Both the position numbers and the translations under genes were made by a program. Below the pieces are notes generated by a model. That model searched no databases. It saw nothing but the letters and a program-made list of their open reading frames with translations, and was not told the origin of the DNA. From Dichotomocladium elegans (taxonomy: Eukaryota > Mucoromycota > Mucoromycetes > Mucorales > Lichtheimiaceae), in NCBI GenBank assembly GCA_025716815.1, contig JAIXMN010000017.1:62001-126000 (forward strand): a stretch of 64,000 nucleotides of DNA, given 5' to 3'. Every line of letters begins with the position of its first letter. The stretch's first letter is position 1. This document shows positions 1-11,196 of this stretch, piece by piece.

Positions 1-587
1 CAGGTCGGTGTTGCCATAAAATTCGTAACCCACTTGAGTGCAGATTGTCTGTGTTGCGAAGCTGATCGACAAAGCAAAAGTCGCTGTATTCTGGTTTCTG
101 ACCGTCAACGATTCTTTGGGCTTTAAGCAATAAGTGAACTCGTGCGAAAACATCTTCATTGGTCCTAATACACAACTGTACAAAGCCAAAGCGATCAGAT
201 CCTCTGAAATTTGGCTGAGCTCGGATGGTATATGAGAACTGGTCATCGTCAACGTCATTTTCAGTAACTGGCAAAGAAGTGTATACTTTGGCGTATTCGT
301 CACGTGTATTATATAAAGGCTTGAACCGTCACATGATCGAGCTTTACCTTCTGTTCGACACGTGGTAGATTGTCTTTTTTTTTTACAGAAGCAGATATCA
401 TGCGGCCATCCTGATAGTCGAACTCAGTGCGCAGTAGTCTTTTCAACGTTTTACATACCGAATCCGCATTTCTCAGTTCATCAAATGAAATCACTAGACC
501 ATTATTACGACATGAGGTTAGGAAATTTGTTGGAGCCTTTGAGGATTCTGCAGCTTTTATTGAGCGATGATTTGGTTGAGCTATCGT
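1..587 (-). CDS. Partial gene of unknown function, cut by the left edge
   Basis: Two minus-strand blocks are open and join in phase: 587-387 (67 codons) and 319-1 (106 codons, no stop, running out of the window). The first ends at a GTAAAA donor, the second follows a TTCAAG acceptor, and the first is itself preceded by a TTTTTAG acceptor, so the start codon lies further right and was not found. The second block has no methionine, so a search for ATG-started frames would miss it. Its residues include the stretches DRFGFVQLC and YSDFCFVDQL. I do not recognise the family. The surroundings are transposon-scarred, so this could be part of a lineage-specific repeat gene rather than a host gene. The open frame and splice signals are seen; that it is a real gene is inference. 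Confidence 0.4.
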
Positions 588-857
588 CTAAAAATGAAAT
601 TATCGATCTTTGAGAACGTCACGGTAATATATGTATGATCTAAACTATAGATTAAAAAACACTACGCTACTTCAGTTGGACTTAATGCATGGGTGTAAAT
701 TTGCCTTTCTTGTCGTGTATTCCTCGACAAGTCGAACAGATTCTTCCTGGAATGAAACATATGGAAATTGACTGCTCATGTCTAACAGCAAGGCCAGGAA
801 TGACCGATTACTGTGCCTTTAACATTGGCAAGCAGTTTCCTGAATATACAACCTCAA

Positions 858-1545
858 ATATCTAGAGCAGTTGCTCCATCACTTACTCTAGGATAGTTGA
901 CGGATCCGCATCAACCCATTCTAAAATAGCAGAAAACTCATATGCTCTTCGTTGAGAATACGCGAAAGACCACTTCTTCTACGTTTCTTAAAAACGCTGT
1001 CAGGGTTCTATTCATACTGTGATGCCTATCTCTTAGCTGAACTAATATGGATTTCCTAGCGGCTTTGAAGCATCAGATGCACTCAATATCATCTCAAATA
1101 TCGATTTGAAAATCTGACCTTATTTTTGACGGTGTGCGTTATGTAGTCTCCCTTAAAATGTACTTCTTTCATTTGAATGTCTATATCCTTTCGCTTGAGT
1201 ATATACGTAGCCCCCTCATCAATGATATAGTGCAGATGTCCAGGGAAACCAAGCTCAATCAACGACATGATCTTGCCCATTGTATTAAAAAAATAGATCA
1301 CTCATTCAGAATGCAAAATGGATATAAAAGAAAAGGATTCAAAAAGCGGCACAAAAATTGGCGAATATATTTAGAGATGGATTTGCTATGCTTTTTTGCT
1401 CGACATCTTTCACCGTGCGTCCGACATTTGCGTTGTCATCACACGTAAAGATTTCTGGGCAAACTCGGCCTTTATTTTTGTGATCTTGCAACTTCAGAGC
1501 TGTTAAGACACGACTTCAATTTTGGAAAACAGTGTATAACAGTTC
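858..1545 (-). mobile_element. Degenerate IS630/Tc1-type transposon fragment, copy A
   Basis: This block aligns by eye with 18290-18920 and 39030-39705. Shared landmarks in the same order are GAGCAGTTGCTCC near 864, GAGAATACGCG near 954, a TATAAAAGA box near 1325, the stretch CGTAAAGATTTCTGGGC near 1445, and an end reading TTTTGGAAAACAGTGTATAA near 1530. Only the part encoding the transposase N-terminal half is present. The frame is broken by many stops and small insertions, so it is non-functional. It looks the most diverged of the three copies. All three have the transposase on the minus strand. Confidence 0.6.
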
Positions 1546-2053
1546 ACCTTCTTAATACGAAAGAGATAATGGTGTAGTGTTACATTATTGATGGGGATAT
1601 ACGGCTCCCGTAGAGTAGGAATGGTTTAGCAAAGAAATGGGCTGCACTATATTGTGGTAGCGTTGCACCCAAATTTCACACATAATCCAAATAGGATACG
1701 ACGTCCTCCGTTTCTATGCTGCAACATTTTTTCTTTATTTTTACAAAAGTGAATTCTACCTGTGTACAGAGGTTCTTATTCTGTACGAAAAAGCACATGT
1801 AATGTAAATCAACAACAAGTTGACCAAGAGAGATCATGTGTTTTGCTGATGTTCCCCGATGGGGTAACAGGTAATACGATACCTTGTATCTTACCACGTA
1901 TTAACCTTGTGGGATCAACTACGACCCTAATCTGCCATTGACTTCTTAACTCAGCAAATGAGTGTCCTATTATAAATCATTACCATTGTCAATAACGAAA
2001 ATCGCTTCTTTGTCAATTAGACACACTCAAGTACGCACGCACGCGCATTCCAA

Positions 2054-3460
2054 ATGAGCTGCTTCGATTTTCTCCATATTTTCAGCGGAAAACATTCCCG
2101 AAATAGAAAGAAGAAAAATCACATCGACACTGACATTGATACCAACAACGTCGCGACGATGGGCCAAGGCGCTCCTCTGCACCGATACGAAGGAGGTCGA
2201 CAGTTCCACGGAAATGAGAACGTTGCATACGTTCTTCCCAATGACGTGGAAGGTTAGCATCATAGTATGGAAACGCATGAGACTGCATTTGCGGGGTACA
2301 CGCTAATGAAGATAGAGCAATAGAGGATGATCGTTTGCACTTGCAACATTGGACCATAAAACTTGCCTTTGGCTCGAGCTTTGATGCCCCTGTTCAAACT
2401 GCGCTCGAGGATGGGACAAACGTACTCGACTCTGCGTGTGGTCTGTATCACACATCCAAAATGAGCTAATATCACTGATAGAATTGTTTTTTTTTTTTAC
2501 CTTCGAATAGGGCCGGGAACTTGGGCGCTGGAATTAGCCAATTCGTTCCCCAATTCTAATTTTTATGGCACAGACATTTCCCCCCGGTTTCCTAATAACA
2601 TCAAGCCGAAGAACTGCACATTCCTGGTCCACAATGTCATCGACGAGCCTCCATTTGATGAGAACTTCTTTGGATACATTCACCAGCGACTTCTTTTACT
2701 CGGCATCAAAGCAGCTGAATGGCCCGGGGTAAGTGGGAACAGTGGAGGGAAGATCCACTGGCAAAGTTCCCTATATCATTTCCTCATCCTGAATTTTCTC
2801 AACTCGGCTTTTGCTATGCAGTTGCTCCAGAGATTAAAATTTACGCTAAAACCTGGAGGGTGGATCGAGCTTACAGAAGTAATAATAATGGTAGTACATG
2901 TAGCGGGATTGATATTTATATAGTCTTCTCTCTCAGTTCTCGTACTGCAACTGGGGAAATTTAGGTCCTTGCACCAAGACTGGAAATGAAATAAGTAAGA
3001 CCCACGTATACCGGCTACAAATAATGAGGTTACTTTATTAAAGCAGAAAAAAATAGACATACAGATATTAGGAGACGCTGGCTTTGACATCGATCTTGGA
3101 TCTAACCTTGCCAGGTTGCTTGCCGAAGCTGGATTTACCAATATTCAGAGTCGAGCCATCGACATGCCGATCAATCACAGCGGCAAAATGGGAGAGCTCT
3201 TCTGGTAAATTCTGGCAACATAGTAATTGGATGAACTGGCGGTGGTGTACTTATGTGTACGATATTCCACATATAGGGAAGACGCTAGGGAGGCATTCAA
3301 GTCATTGAATCATATCTATTCGAAGATTAAGCCTGAATTCAAGGATCCTGAGGTCTTCGCAAAATTTATCGAAGACTGTGGTGAGGAATGCAGAAACAAC
3401 AAGACCACACTGCCGTGGACACGCATCATCGCTCAGAAACCCTTAGAGGTTGATATTTAA
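2054..3460 (+). CDS. SAM-dependent class I methyltransferase
   Basis: Seven exons join in phase: 2054-2252, 2312-2440, 2511-2728, 2822-2878, 2937-2994, 3057-3204 and 3277-3460, giving 330 residues. Motif I reads VLDSACGPGTW around residues 104-114 and is rebuilt exactly by removing the intron at 2441-2510; NFYGTDISPRFP follows, and LKPGGWIELTE is the post-motif III region. The C-terminal part includes LLAEAGFTNI. The family transfers a methyl group from S-adenosylmethionine; the acceptor cannot be read from sequence. Homologous short methyltransferases are expanded in Mucorales (recollection of the family). A TATTATAAAT box lies about 85 bases before the ATG. The exon 5/6 junction is uncertain by a few bases, because two acceptors keep the frame. 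It is an intact gene inside a relic-rich zone. Confidence 0.85.
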
Positions 3461-6400
3461 AATATGCATCAAAATCGAAAGGCATTATAATAATCTAACA
3501 TGATCGACCCTGACTTCTATTTCTGTATTGTCGGAATGACTATCTCTTCAGTGTGATCAATTACTGCATCCATGGCCACTGTAGTACAACAAGGCGTATC
3601 ACCGCCATCATTAGTTCCATCCCATGTTGAATTAGACTGAGAGATGGTTATCACTTTATCGGCGTGAGCTGGATGCAGTAAAAAGATAAAAGAGAAGAAA
3701 TATCATAGCAGTGAGCCACTGCCGACCATCTTTAGGCAATGCATAATTCAGCGGATGATGCAAGATATCGCAAAATTTATGCACTGGCACAAAAAAGTTG
3801 CGGTCGAAATTATGACTTCGCATGTCCGTGGAAACGCACTGAGGCCGCGATCGGTTCTAAGGTCGACCTCCAATTCTTCTTGGATACAAAAGACGACGGA
3901 ATACCGGCGAAGTATTGAAGAGCACGAAATACTGTAAATTACTATCGCAACCTTGACAAACTTTCTTCGCGAAGTAACGATATCCTCAACACTATCATTA
4001 ATTACATCCTAAACGAGCGCATTGCAAAGAGTACAAAACGGCCCTGTGTTAGACACCAAACGTAATACTGTAGTCTAAATCCGATTGTGCCTCGTGGATC
4101 AGCTTATCGTTTATATATACTATCCAGTTATCCTGAACCGGACGAGACCGTTTCAGGATCACAAAATAAAAGCATCTCGATTGCAGAGTGTCGTCATAGA
4201 TCGTCTTTCGCACGCAGTTAAAGGTCGTAAGTTTTCATCAATAACGGGTTGATGACCGCCATATATGGATGAAAAAGTAAATCTTAATATTCAAGCATCC
4301 CCATGTGCCAAACGCACAGAGATATACGTATATCCCACCTCTTTATCGTTCCCATACTATCCATCATATGTTTCATAGGTTGCATCAATCCAAAGGGTGG
4401 TCCTCCGTTCTCGCTCGCCCTATACACAGTTATATAGTTGCTTCTTTTTCAATTGACGATCGCAAATTTGCCCTTTACCTTCGACGGTACTGGCATTTTG
4501 GACTTCCTCATGACATTTCGCACATCCTCTTCATGGAATTCGAGATGTTGTATAATGATTTTACGCTGTTGATCCTTGTCGCTGTCGCCGTTCTTAGTAG
4601 TCAACGGTAGTGAAAAGGCAGGAGGTACACAAAACGGGCATATCCACACAGGCTCTTTGGCACGAAAGACCTCAACCTACGGATGTCATGACGAATTTAT
4701 CATAGGCATTCCTGGAACGCTTTCGTCTTTAGTACCAACCGTCTTGAGAATATGCCATTTTTTGGCGTCTTGATCAATGCTACTGATCGCCATGGGACAA
4801 GCACCGAAAAAAAAGGAGATGGCGGGAAAAAATACAGCTTTTGTGTGAACGCCAGGTTCACGTGATTCTTGGTTTATCGCTGAAAACGATTCCAGCAAGC
4901 CCGTGAAGAGGTTTTTTTCTTTAGCATGCGTCATATTGCTATATTGGGGTTACCATGACTGCCAAACCAGCGCACGACCATTAGACGTTTGTCAAAAGAT
5001 TAGTGCTGGTCATGGTGCTTCATTATATGAGGACTGACCTGGCGATATGAGACCAGCCCATAAGACATGACATGTCTAACTAAATATTGCGCGTACTGCG
5101 TGTATTTCCGCCTGCAGCATTGGCCTCATCAATTTTAGCCACACATCTTTGACGTATTGTCTTGAGGTATTCATACCCGAAATGAATTCAAGACAGGCAG
5201 TACTTATCCGCTATCATCTCCCAATGGGTAACGGCTGACTATGCAGTTTGGCGCAATACCTTTTCGTTTCCCAGTTCAGGACGCTTGACACATGACCTCT
5301 AAAGAGAGATTTTGTAAGTACATTTAGCTTGCGCCATGAACGATCATAATGCTCATGATCTAATGACATAGCTATTAAGATCACTTTATTGGACATATTG
5401 TATATATCAAAGAGGTCGTCCAGCGGGATGCATTTGCATATCGAGCCTAACGGAATCCTAGAGTAGCAGACACGAGATTTAATGTCCTCTACTTGGATCA
5501 CGACCAGCTTAGGATTTAACCGTATTAACAATGTGGGAACTCGTTATTCCCCATTTCTCATGTATGATATTAAGGAATACTGTACTAACGGAGACAGCAG
5601 AGGGAAGGGAATTTCGATCGACATGATTTCCTGCTCTTTACTCGCTCATTCTTTGCATTGTGCGCCCTATGTTGACGGTAATAGAACCAGTTCCTGAACC
5701 AAACGGTGCGATATTCTCAGAAATAGGCAACCACCTTCCTCATTCACCCCATATATGTGTATACATCAACCGGTGTTTTTCAGAATAAGCATGTTCCAGG
5801 ACTATTTCGTTACATAGTTGCTACGGAGAGTACATATAAAAAGGAAGAAAAAGAGCCAATGCTGCTCGAGCATATGTATGGATTGGTGAATGGTTTGCTA
5901 AACAATAGAGAGAGTGGATTAGCGATCAGATACTTGACTTTATCAGAAATGGTGAGCCGGCAAGCTGCGACGAAAATTGATTGATAAGGACATCTTGCGA
6001 TGGATCCATGCTAGTGAAATCACCCCTCCACCGGTTTATCTCTGGTGCTAATTGTGGTTAGTCCATGAATAAGATATATTTAGCAATCTGCTTCCCTCCA
6101 TGGCTTTTCAAACTGGGACAGGCTCTAGCTAAGTTTAGCTTTATTTCCGTTTCTGGTGAAATTATTCCTCGGGAAAACAGAACTAGAATGCGCGTAGGCA
6201 GATTAAACAAAAAGGGCGCACTGTTGTGGTCCATCTTGCAATTGTTAAGGTCTGCAAAATGCTCTTGATCCCATTACACATAATCTGAACATTCTTTGGG
6301 CCGTGCGGTTAGATATGAGCTATCTATGTCTGGGGGAGGGATACATTGAAATAAATACATTTGACCACACACGTACATGTACACACAGGCAAAAAAAAGT

Positions 6401-6716
6401 TGTCCTTGTGGGAGATGTCTCATTCTCGAGAAAGAAAACTGACGAGTGTAGATCACAGAGCGGGGGCTTCTCGAGTCACATCCCACCACTGCTTCCCTTG
6501 CATACTTCCATTACTACAGTATAGCTTATCCGCATTCCACTCCACTCTACTAATAATAAGTGACCCAAAATTGCATCTAACTGAGAAAGCTGGCCTTGAA
6601 CCTGTTTCATTATGATGAGCACAAACAGAGTGATTGCTTGCGGAGACGTACATATAAATGAAGTTGATAGATGAAAGATGGAAAAATCGATGTATTAGGC
6701 TTCTTCATTCGAGTCC
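3461..6716. other. Gene-poor stretch, no supported gene
   Basis: No frame here matches a family I recognise. The longest are minus-strand frames at 4449-4649, 4686-4934 and 5214-5531 (105 residues, rich in Ile, Leu and Val) and a plus-strand frame at 5757-5984. The 4449-4649 frame contains ICPFC followed later by HLEFH, a spacing that could be a broken zinc finger. I could not join any of these with good splice sites. They are possibly remains of repeats. A CATATAAATG sequence near 6651 is a candidate TATA element for the oxidase gene that starts at 6717. Confidence 0.5.
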
Positions 6717-8652
6717 ATGTCCTACTCTATCCCGTTTCTTATCATTATTACCCAGCTTCTCGTACTATCCGCCGTGAGTCCATGGTCTAACTTTCTTGCG
6801 GCGGCAGGGACCATTGGCCAACGCAAGGGGCACCATCCAATACTAGGATCGAGAGCACATCCTCATTATTTTGAGCTCAACATCACGCGCGAATACATGG
6901 ACGCCGACTGCTCTGGATATAAAGGGAACAAGTTGCTGGTCAACAATCAGCTACCCGGGCCGACCATCTCCGTAGAGACGGGCGAATGTGTCAGGATCCT
7001 AGTGCGTAATCAGGTTGCGGAGGGGAACATCACCATCCATTTTCATGGCATTGTTCAGGCGGGCAGCACCATGGCCGACGGTGTCCCGTATCTCAGTCAG
7101 GACCCGATCATACCCGGCCATGCATTCACTCATAACTTTTGTGTTGTTGGCCAGGCAGGCACGTATTTCTACCATGGCCACGTTGGTTTACATGATGAGA
7201 CGGTTTTGGGCCCGTTTATTATCCGCGAAGAAAGCACGCCATTTCACTATGACGACGAAGCAACGCTGGTACTCAGCGAGTGGTACCATCAGAGTCCGGA
7301 GGAGCGCGAGGCATACGTTCTCGGACCAGCCTACGCCGGCCTCCGTGAGCCCGATGCGTTCCTCATCAACGGCCGCACCTTGTTCGATACAGAATACCCA
7401 CATGGAGGTGAGGGTCACTGCAAAGGCTATTCCATCATCACCATCAATCCAACGCGCACCACCCGATTGCACGTCATTGGTGGGACGACGTTTCGCACGC
7501 TTGGCCTCGCATTTGCTCACCATGCCTACGTCACAATTGTCGAAGTGGACGGCACGCTCGTCAATCCCTACAACGTGTCGTTTCTCGAAGTCTCGCCCGG
7601 CCAGCGGTTCTCGCTCCTCATCCCACCCACAGAAAAGCGAGGTGATTACACCATCAACACGATCAAACGTTGGGCTGCAGACGTTGATATCGCGTCAAAC
7701 GGCCTTGCCATCTTGCGATACGCAGATACGGCCGAGCAGGATCTGGAACCGCTCTTCTACGTACCGCCCGACCGATTCATTTTCCCGGCGGTGGACGTGC
7801 CCTATTGGGAATGGGACCACATCCAGGCTAGTATCCCGAAGGATCAAGTCCGGTTCCAGATGCTAAAAAATCTCCCCGCGTCTCGAACCATTGTCTTGAC
7901 GGGGCACGAAGAACCCGTTCCCCAGGGCGGAGCACGTTGGTTCCTCAACAACGTGACTTATGTGGACCCGGCAACGACAGTCGTCACCGACATCCTGAAG
8001 GGCACACGTCGACGGCCCACAATCACGCCGTCCAACTATGATCCATACCTCAACACCTATCCGATCGCGTACGGTGAAGTCATTGACCTTGTGCTCCAGA
8101 CCATCCACCTCACGGGTACGCCCTGTAGAAGCCATCCATGGCACACACATGGTCATTCGCATATCGAGCTTGCATACGGCGCGGGCGCATACGACGAAAT
8201 CCGCGATGGCAATAAGCGCAATGTGGCCCATCCGTTTTATCGTGACTTGACGTTGGTCTATCCTGTTCAGGACCCCGAACTTGAGGAAGCACTCGGGAAC
8301 AAGCCAGGCACCTTGATCGGATGCGGCTGGTCCAAGATCAGGATTATTGCAGTGAGTCTCTCTCTCTTTTTTTCTCTCGTTGTGATATCATTCCTTCTCT
8401 TTCAAAGCCGTCCCTCACCCCTCCTTTTATTGTTATTCTTTGTCTCCAAAAGGACAATCCCGGCATTTGTAAGTATTTCTTCGTACCCGTATGCGCCGAC
8501 ATACTGACATTTCTTTCACACGGTTAAACACACGCACACACACACATATATATATATGTACACAAGGGGCACTGCATTGTCATAATACAGCGCATATGGC
8601 GATGGGAATGATGATCGCATTAGAAGAGGCACCGGAGCGGATTCACGTTTAA
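6717..8652 (+). CDS. Secreted multicopper oxidase (laccase/ascorbate oxidase type)
   Basis: Exons 6717-8351, 8453-8468 (16 bases) and 8567-8652 give 578 residues. A hydrophobic N-terminus (about residues 4-29) looks like a signal peptide. All four copper motifs are present: HFHG at 108-111, HGH at 153-155, HPWHTHGH from 473, and HCHNTAHMAMGM from 554. Residues H554, C555, H556 and H560 and the axial position M565 (ten after the cysteine) fit a type 1 centre with methionine, typical of low-potential laccases and ascorbate oxidases. These enzymes oxidise phenols, ascorbate or metals and reduce oxygen to water; the substrate here is not decidable. The last motif appears only after two introns are removed. 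If the first intron is left in, the frame runs on to an early stop at 8507 and the protein loses copper motif 4. The 3' end faces the NEDD8 gene 45 bases away. Confidence 0.93.
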
Positions 8653-8697
8653 TCAACTATGCGCAGACAAGACGCAGATAACTGGGTTTCTCTTTTT

Positions 8698-9203
8698 TTA
8701 ATTACCACCACGAAGGGCCAGCACCAAATGGAGTACAGAGCCGCCCTGGATATTGTATTCACTTGCAGTCATCTCATCGGCCCTGAATGGAATTAGAGGT
8801 TGAGTCAAACCATTCTGACGCATACTTTTTTCTTTTATTTCGCGTGGGTAGCCTTAGCACCTCCTCTCCCTTGATAAAATGGCTTTCCACTCTTCTTTTG
8901 CTTACATTTGCTTGCCACCAAAGATTAGACGTTGTTGCGGTGGAGGAATGCCTTCCTTCTCCTCAACGCGCTCCTTGATGCGGGAAATCTTGTCGTCGGG
9001 TTCAATATCAAGTTCAATCTAAGTATATACGTATGAAAATTATTCTTGTGTGCTCGAATGTTGTTGGCCAAAAAAAGGGGGGGAGTGGAAGATTGGCTTG
9101 CCTCTTTCCCTGTGAGTGTCTGAATTTAAAATAAAGCAAAGGATGAGTAAATCTGAGGAATGTTGCGAGAATCAGTAATGTATACCTTGACTTTGATCAA
9201 CAT
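8698..9203 (-). CDS. RUB1: NEDD8/Rub1 ubiquitin-like modifier
   Basis: Four exons on the minus strand, 9203-9186, 9119-9102, 9018-8906 and 8782-8698, give 77 residues. The start reads MLIKVKTLTGKEIELDIEP, the middle [20 protein letters not shown], and the end [11 protein letters not shown], which is NEDD8 throughout. It is conjugated to cullins and so activates SCF-type ubiquitin ligases. The diglycine is followed by a single asparagine, so a processing protease must remove one residue. The first two coding exons are only 18 bases each. The second intron (9101-9019) begins GCAAGC and ends AG, so it is a GC-AG intron. Because of the tiny exons no ATG-started frame shows this gene. It is convergent with the multicopper oxidase. 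Confidence 0.95.
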
Positions 9204-10622
9204 TATATAATGTGTTCTCTAAAGAAGGTGGGTGTATCTGGCACACAACGCACACAAACGGCCGATGCGGAATTAGACGCGGGGTAGCTGACGCCTTCCC
9301 TCGAACTCCCCTCCACCAAAGGTTTGAATTCCCGCCCAGCCACAGATCGTATTTGCTATGCGAAGATGGGGGGGGGAAACCAAAAAGGAGAAAATGACAA
9401 TGACGTTAGAGAATAAAAACATCGTATGCACAAAGGTTCACCAGCCTGCAAAACCATGCTTTTCTATTATTCCAGTATCCTTCTAGGCAGAAGGCTGCAT
9501 TTTTCTTTATCCTACATGATCCCCAGGGGAGCATATGAAAACGCAAAGACCGTGAGAGTACGTATTCGGGGGGAAGCCGATATGTGATCTCAGTAAAACT
9601 CTGTCTTTGCAGTTAGAACGAGGCAGGTGCCTTTATATTTTATCATTGTTTCGAAATGCAAGTGTGTGGCGTTGGTACAAGACTCTCATTATCCGATTAA
9701 ATCAAGAGACTCAAGGTACGTCATCATCCTGCGCTGGAAAATGGGTTTTGTTGCTGCTGTTACAGTAGGCGTTGGTGGAGATGGTGGTGGTAGCGTAATC
9801 ATCAGAATATTGCGTGGGAATGCGGAGAGCCTAGCCACAGTCTTCTAGGATAGCGAGGCGCCATTTGGCACACGGTCTCTCTTTCTCATAGCACTCCGTT
9901 TTCCGCCCCGGACACTGTCACAAGATACCATTTGACACAAATGACGCATACCAAAAGATTAATGCAACGCATAACGAAATATATTCCCCGATCTCTTGAT
10001 CACCTCATGCGCGCCGGAAGAGCGCGGCTGTCAGCTCTCGCCCCTCAAGATGGTCTGGACAGCAAGGGCCACTAGAAGTAATACAGCCCTGAAGCGTTTG
10101 CGTGTGTTGACGGACCCTCAATCAATCATGTCGCACAGTGGCCAACCATGCAGGAATGCGATAAAGCAGCAGGTTGTGATGGTGTTTTTTTGGGGGGGGA
10201 GCGCGCGGAGGAAAACGAGGTTTTGATGATGATAAGCACAAAGCAGAAAATGAAATACATGGATTGTCTAATAAACAGGTGAAGGATGGATTAGACGATG
10301 AGCTCCAGCAAAATAAGTAACAGAACTGCTGACTTATTTAAGCATAGGGCGTATAAAAGGATTGCCCGCAACAGCCCTCCGTGAACGGTCTCTCTTTTTC
10401 CCTCTCTTATCTATTTCCCTCACACACATACACACACACACCTCCTTCCCGGAAGTACATATAGCCCTGATCCCCAAAGCCCCTTATATCTCAAGCACAA
10501 GCACGTATACACTTATCTCTCTCTCGTGGGCGCGACCAAACGGGCTTTCCGATCCCTCCCCCAATACCACCACCACCTCCTCTTCCTCCTTCTGCTGCTA
10601 GAACCTGCGGATTGTTACATAT
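9204..10622. other. Intergenic region, no gene seen
   Basis: Both strands were read without finding a recognisable protein, tRNA or splice-linked frames. It should contain the promoter of the NEDD8 gene at its left end and that of the RBR ligase at its right end. It has G-runs (9370, 10190) and CA/TC-rich tracts (10420-10530). Confidence 0.5.
10349..10358 (+). promoter_or_regulatory. Candidate TATA box of the RBR ligase gene
   Basis: GTATAAAAGG is a strong TATA match about 340 bases before the chosen start at 10692 and 270 before the upstream in-frame ATG at 10623. The stretch between them is pyrimidine-rich, as in fungal 5' leaders. The link to this gene is inferred from position only. Confidence 0.4.
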
Positions 10623-10691
10623 TTGTGTGTGATAAAGAGAGTATGTACCTATACGCCTCTTTTTCTCTTTATCGTCTCTTCGTATAACGCT

Positions 10692-11161
10692 ATGCCCTCC
10701 TCTTCCCCCGATCAGACCCGTCCATCCAGTCTTGTAGTCATTCTTCTAGGCCTCCTACCACTCCGTCTTATCCGGTCTCTTCTTTTTAATCACCGTCTCT
10801 TCGTCGGCCTCATTTGCCTCTGTCTCTTTCCCGTCTTCTTATTCACCACTCTCGTTTCCAGCTTCCTTGGCCTCGTCATCAACCATATAGCCTATCACCA
10901 CCACAGCCGACCTTCCTCCCCATCATCCCGTCGTGCCGCCTCCATCCCTTCGAGCCCAACCTCGTCTTCACCCCACATGGACGATCGCAGTACCAGCAGA
11001 TCATACGGCCAAAATGACATGGATTACTGGCTTCAACGCTGCTCCATCTGCTTTGAGGCTCAGCTCGACCTATGTTTAGACTTCTGCAGAGACCAATACT
11101 GCCTTGAATGCTTCAGCCGGTAAATATTCACACGCGACGACCTTCTTTCGCTCTGCTTTGT

Positions 11162-11196
<35 letters not shown>

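Noticed and set aside
4449..5531. Minus-strand frames with a possible CxxC...HxxxH finger
   Set aside because: Only one half-finger is visible, frames cannot be joined and no family is recognised.
7015..7866. A 283-codon frame overlapping the multicopper oxidase
   Set aside because: Ser/Arg-rich shadow of a GC-rich coding region; the oxidase frame has all copper motifs.
9310..9340. GGTTTGAATTCCCGC, similar to a tRNA B box
   Set aside because: No acceptor, D or anticodon stem could be formed around it on either strand.
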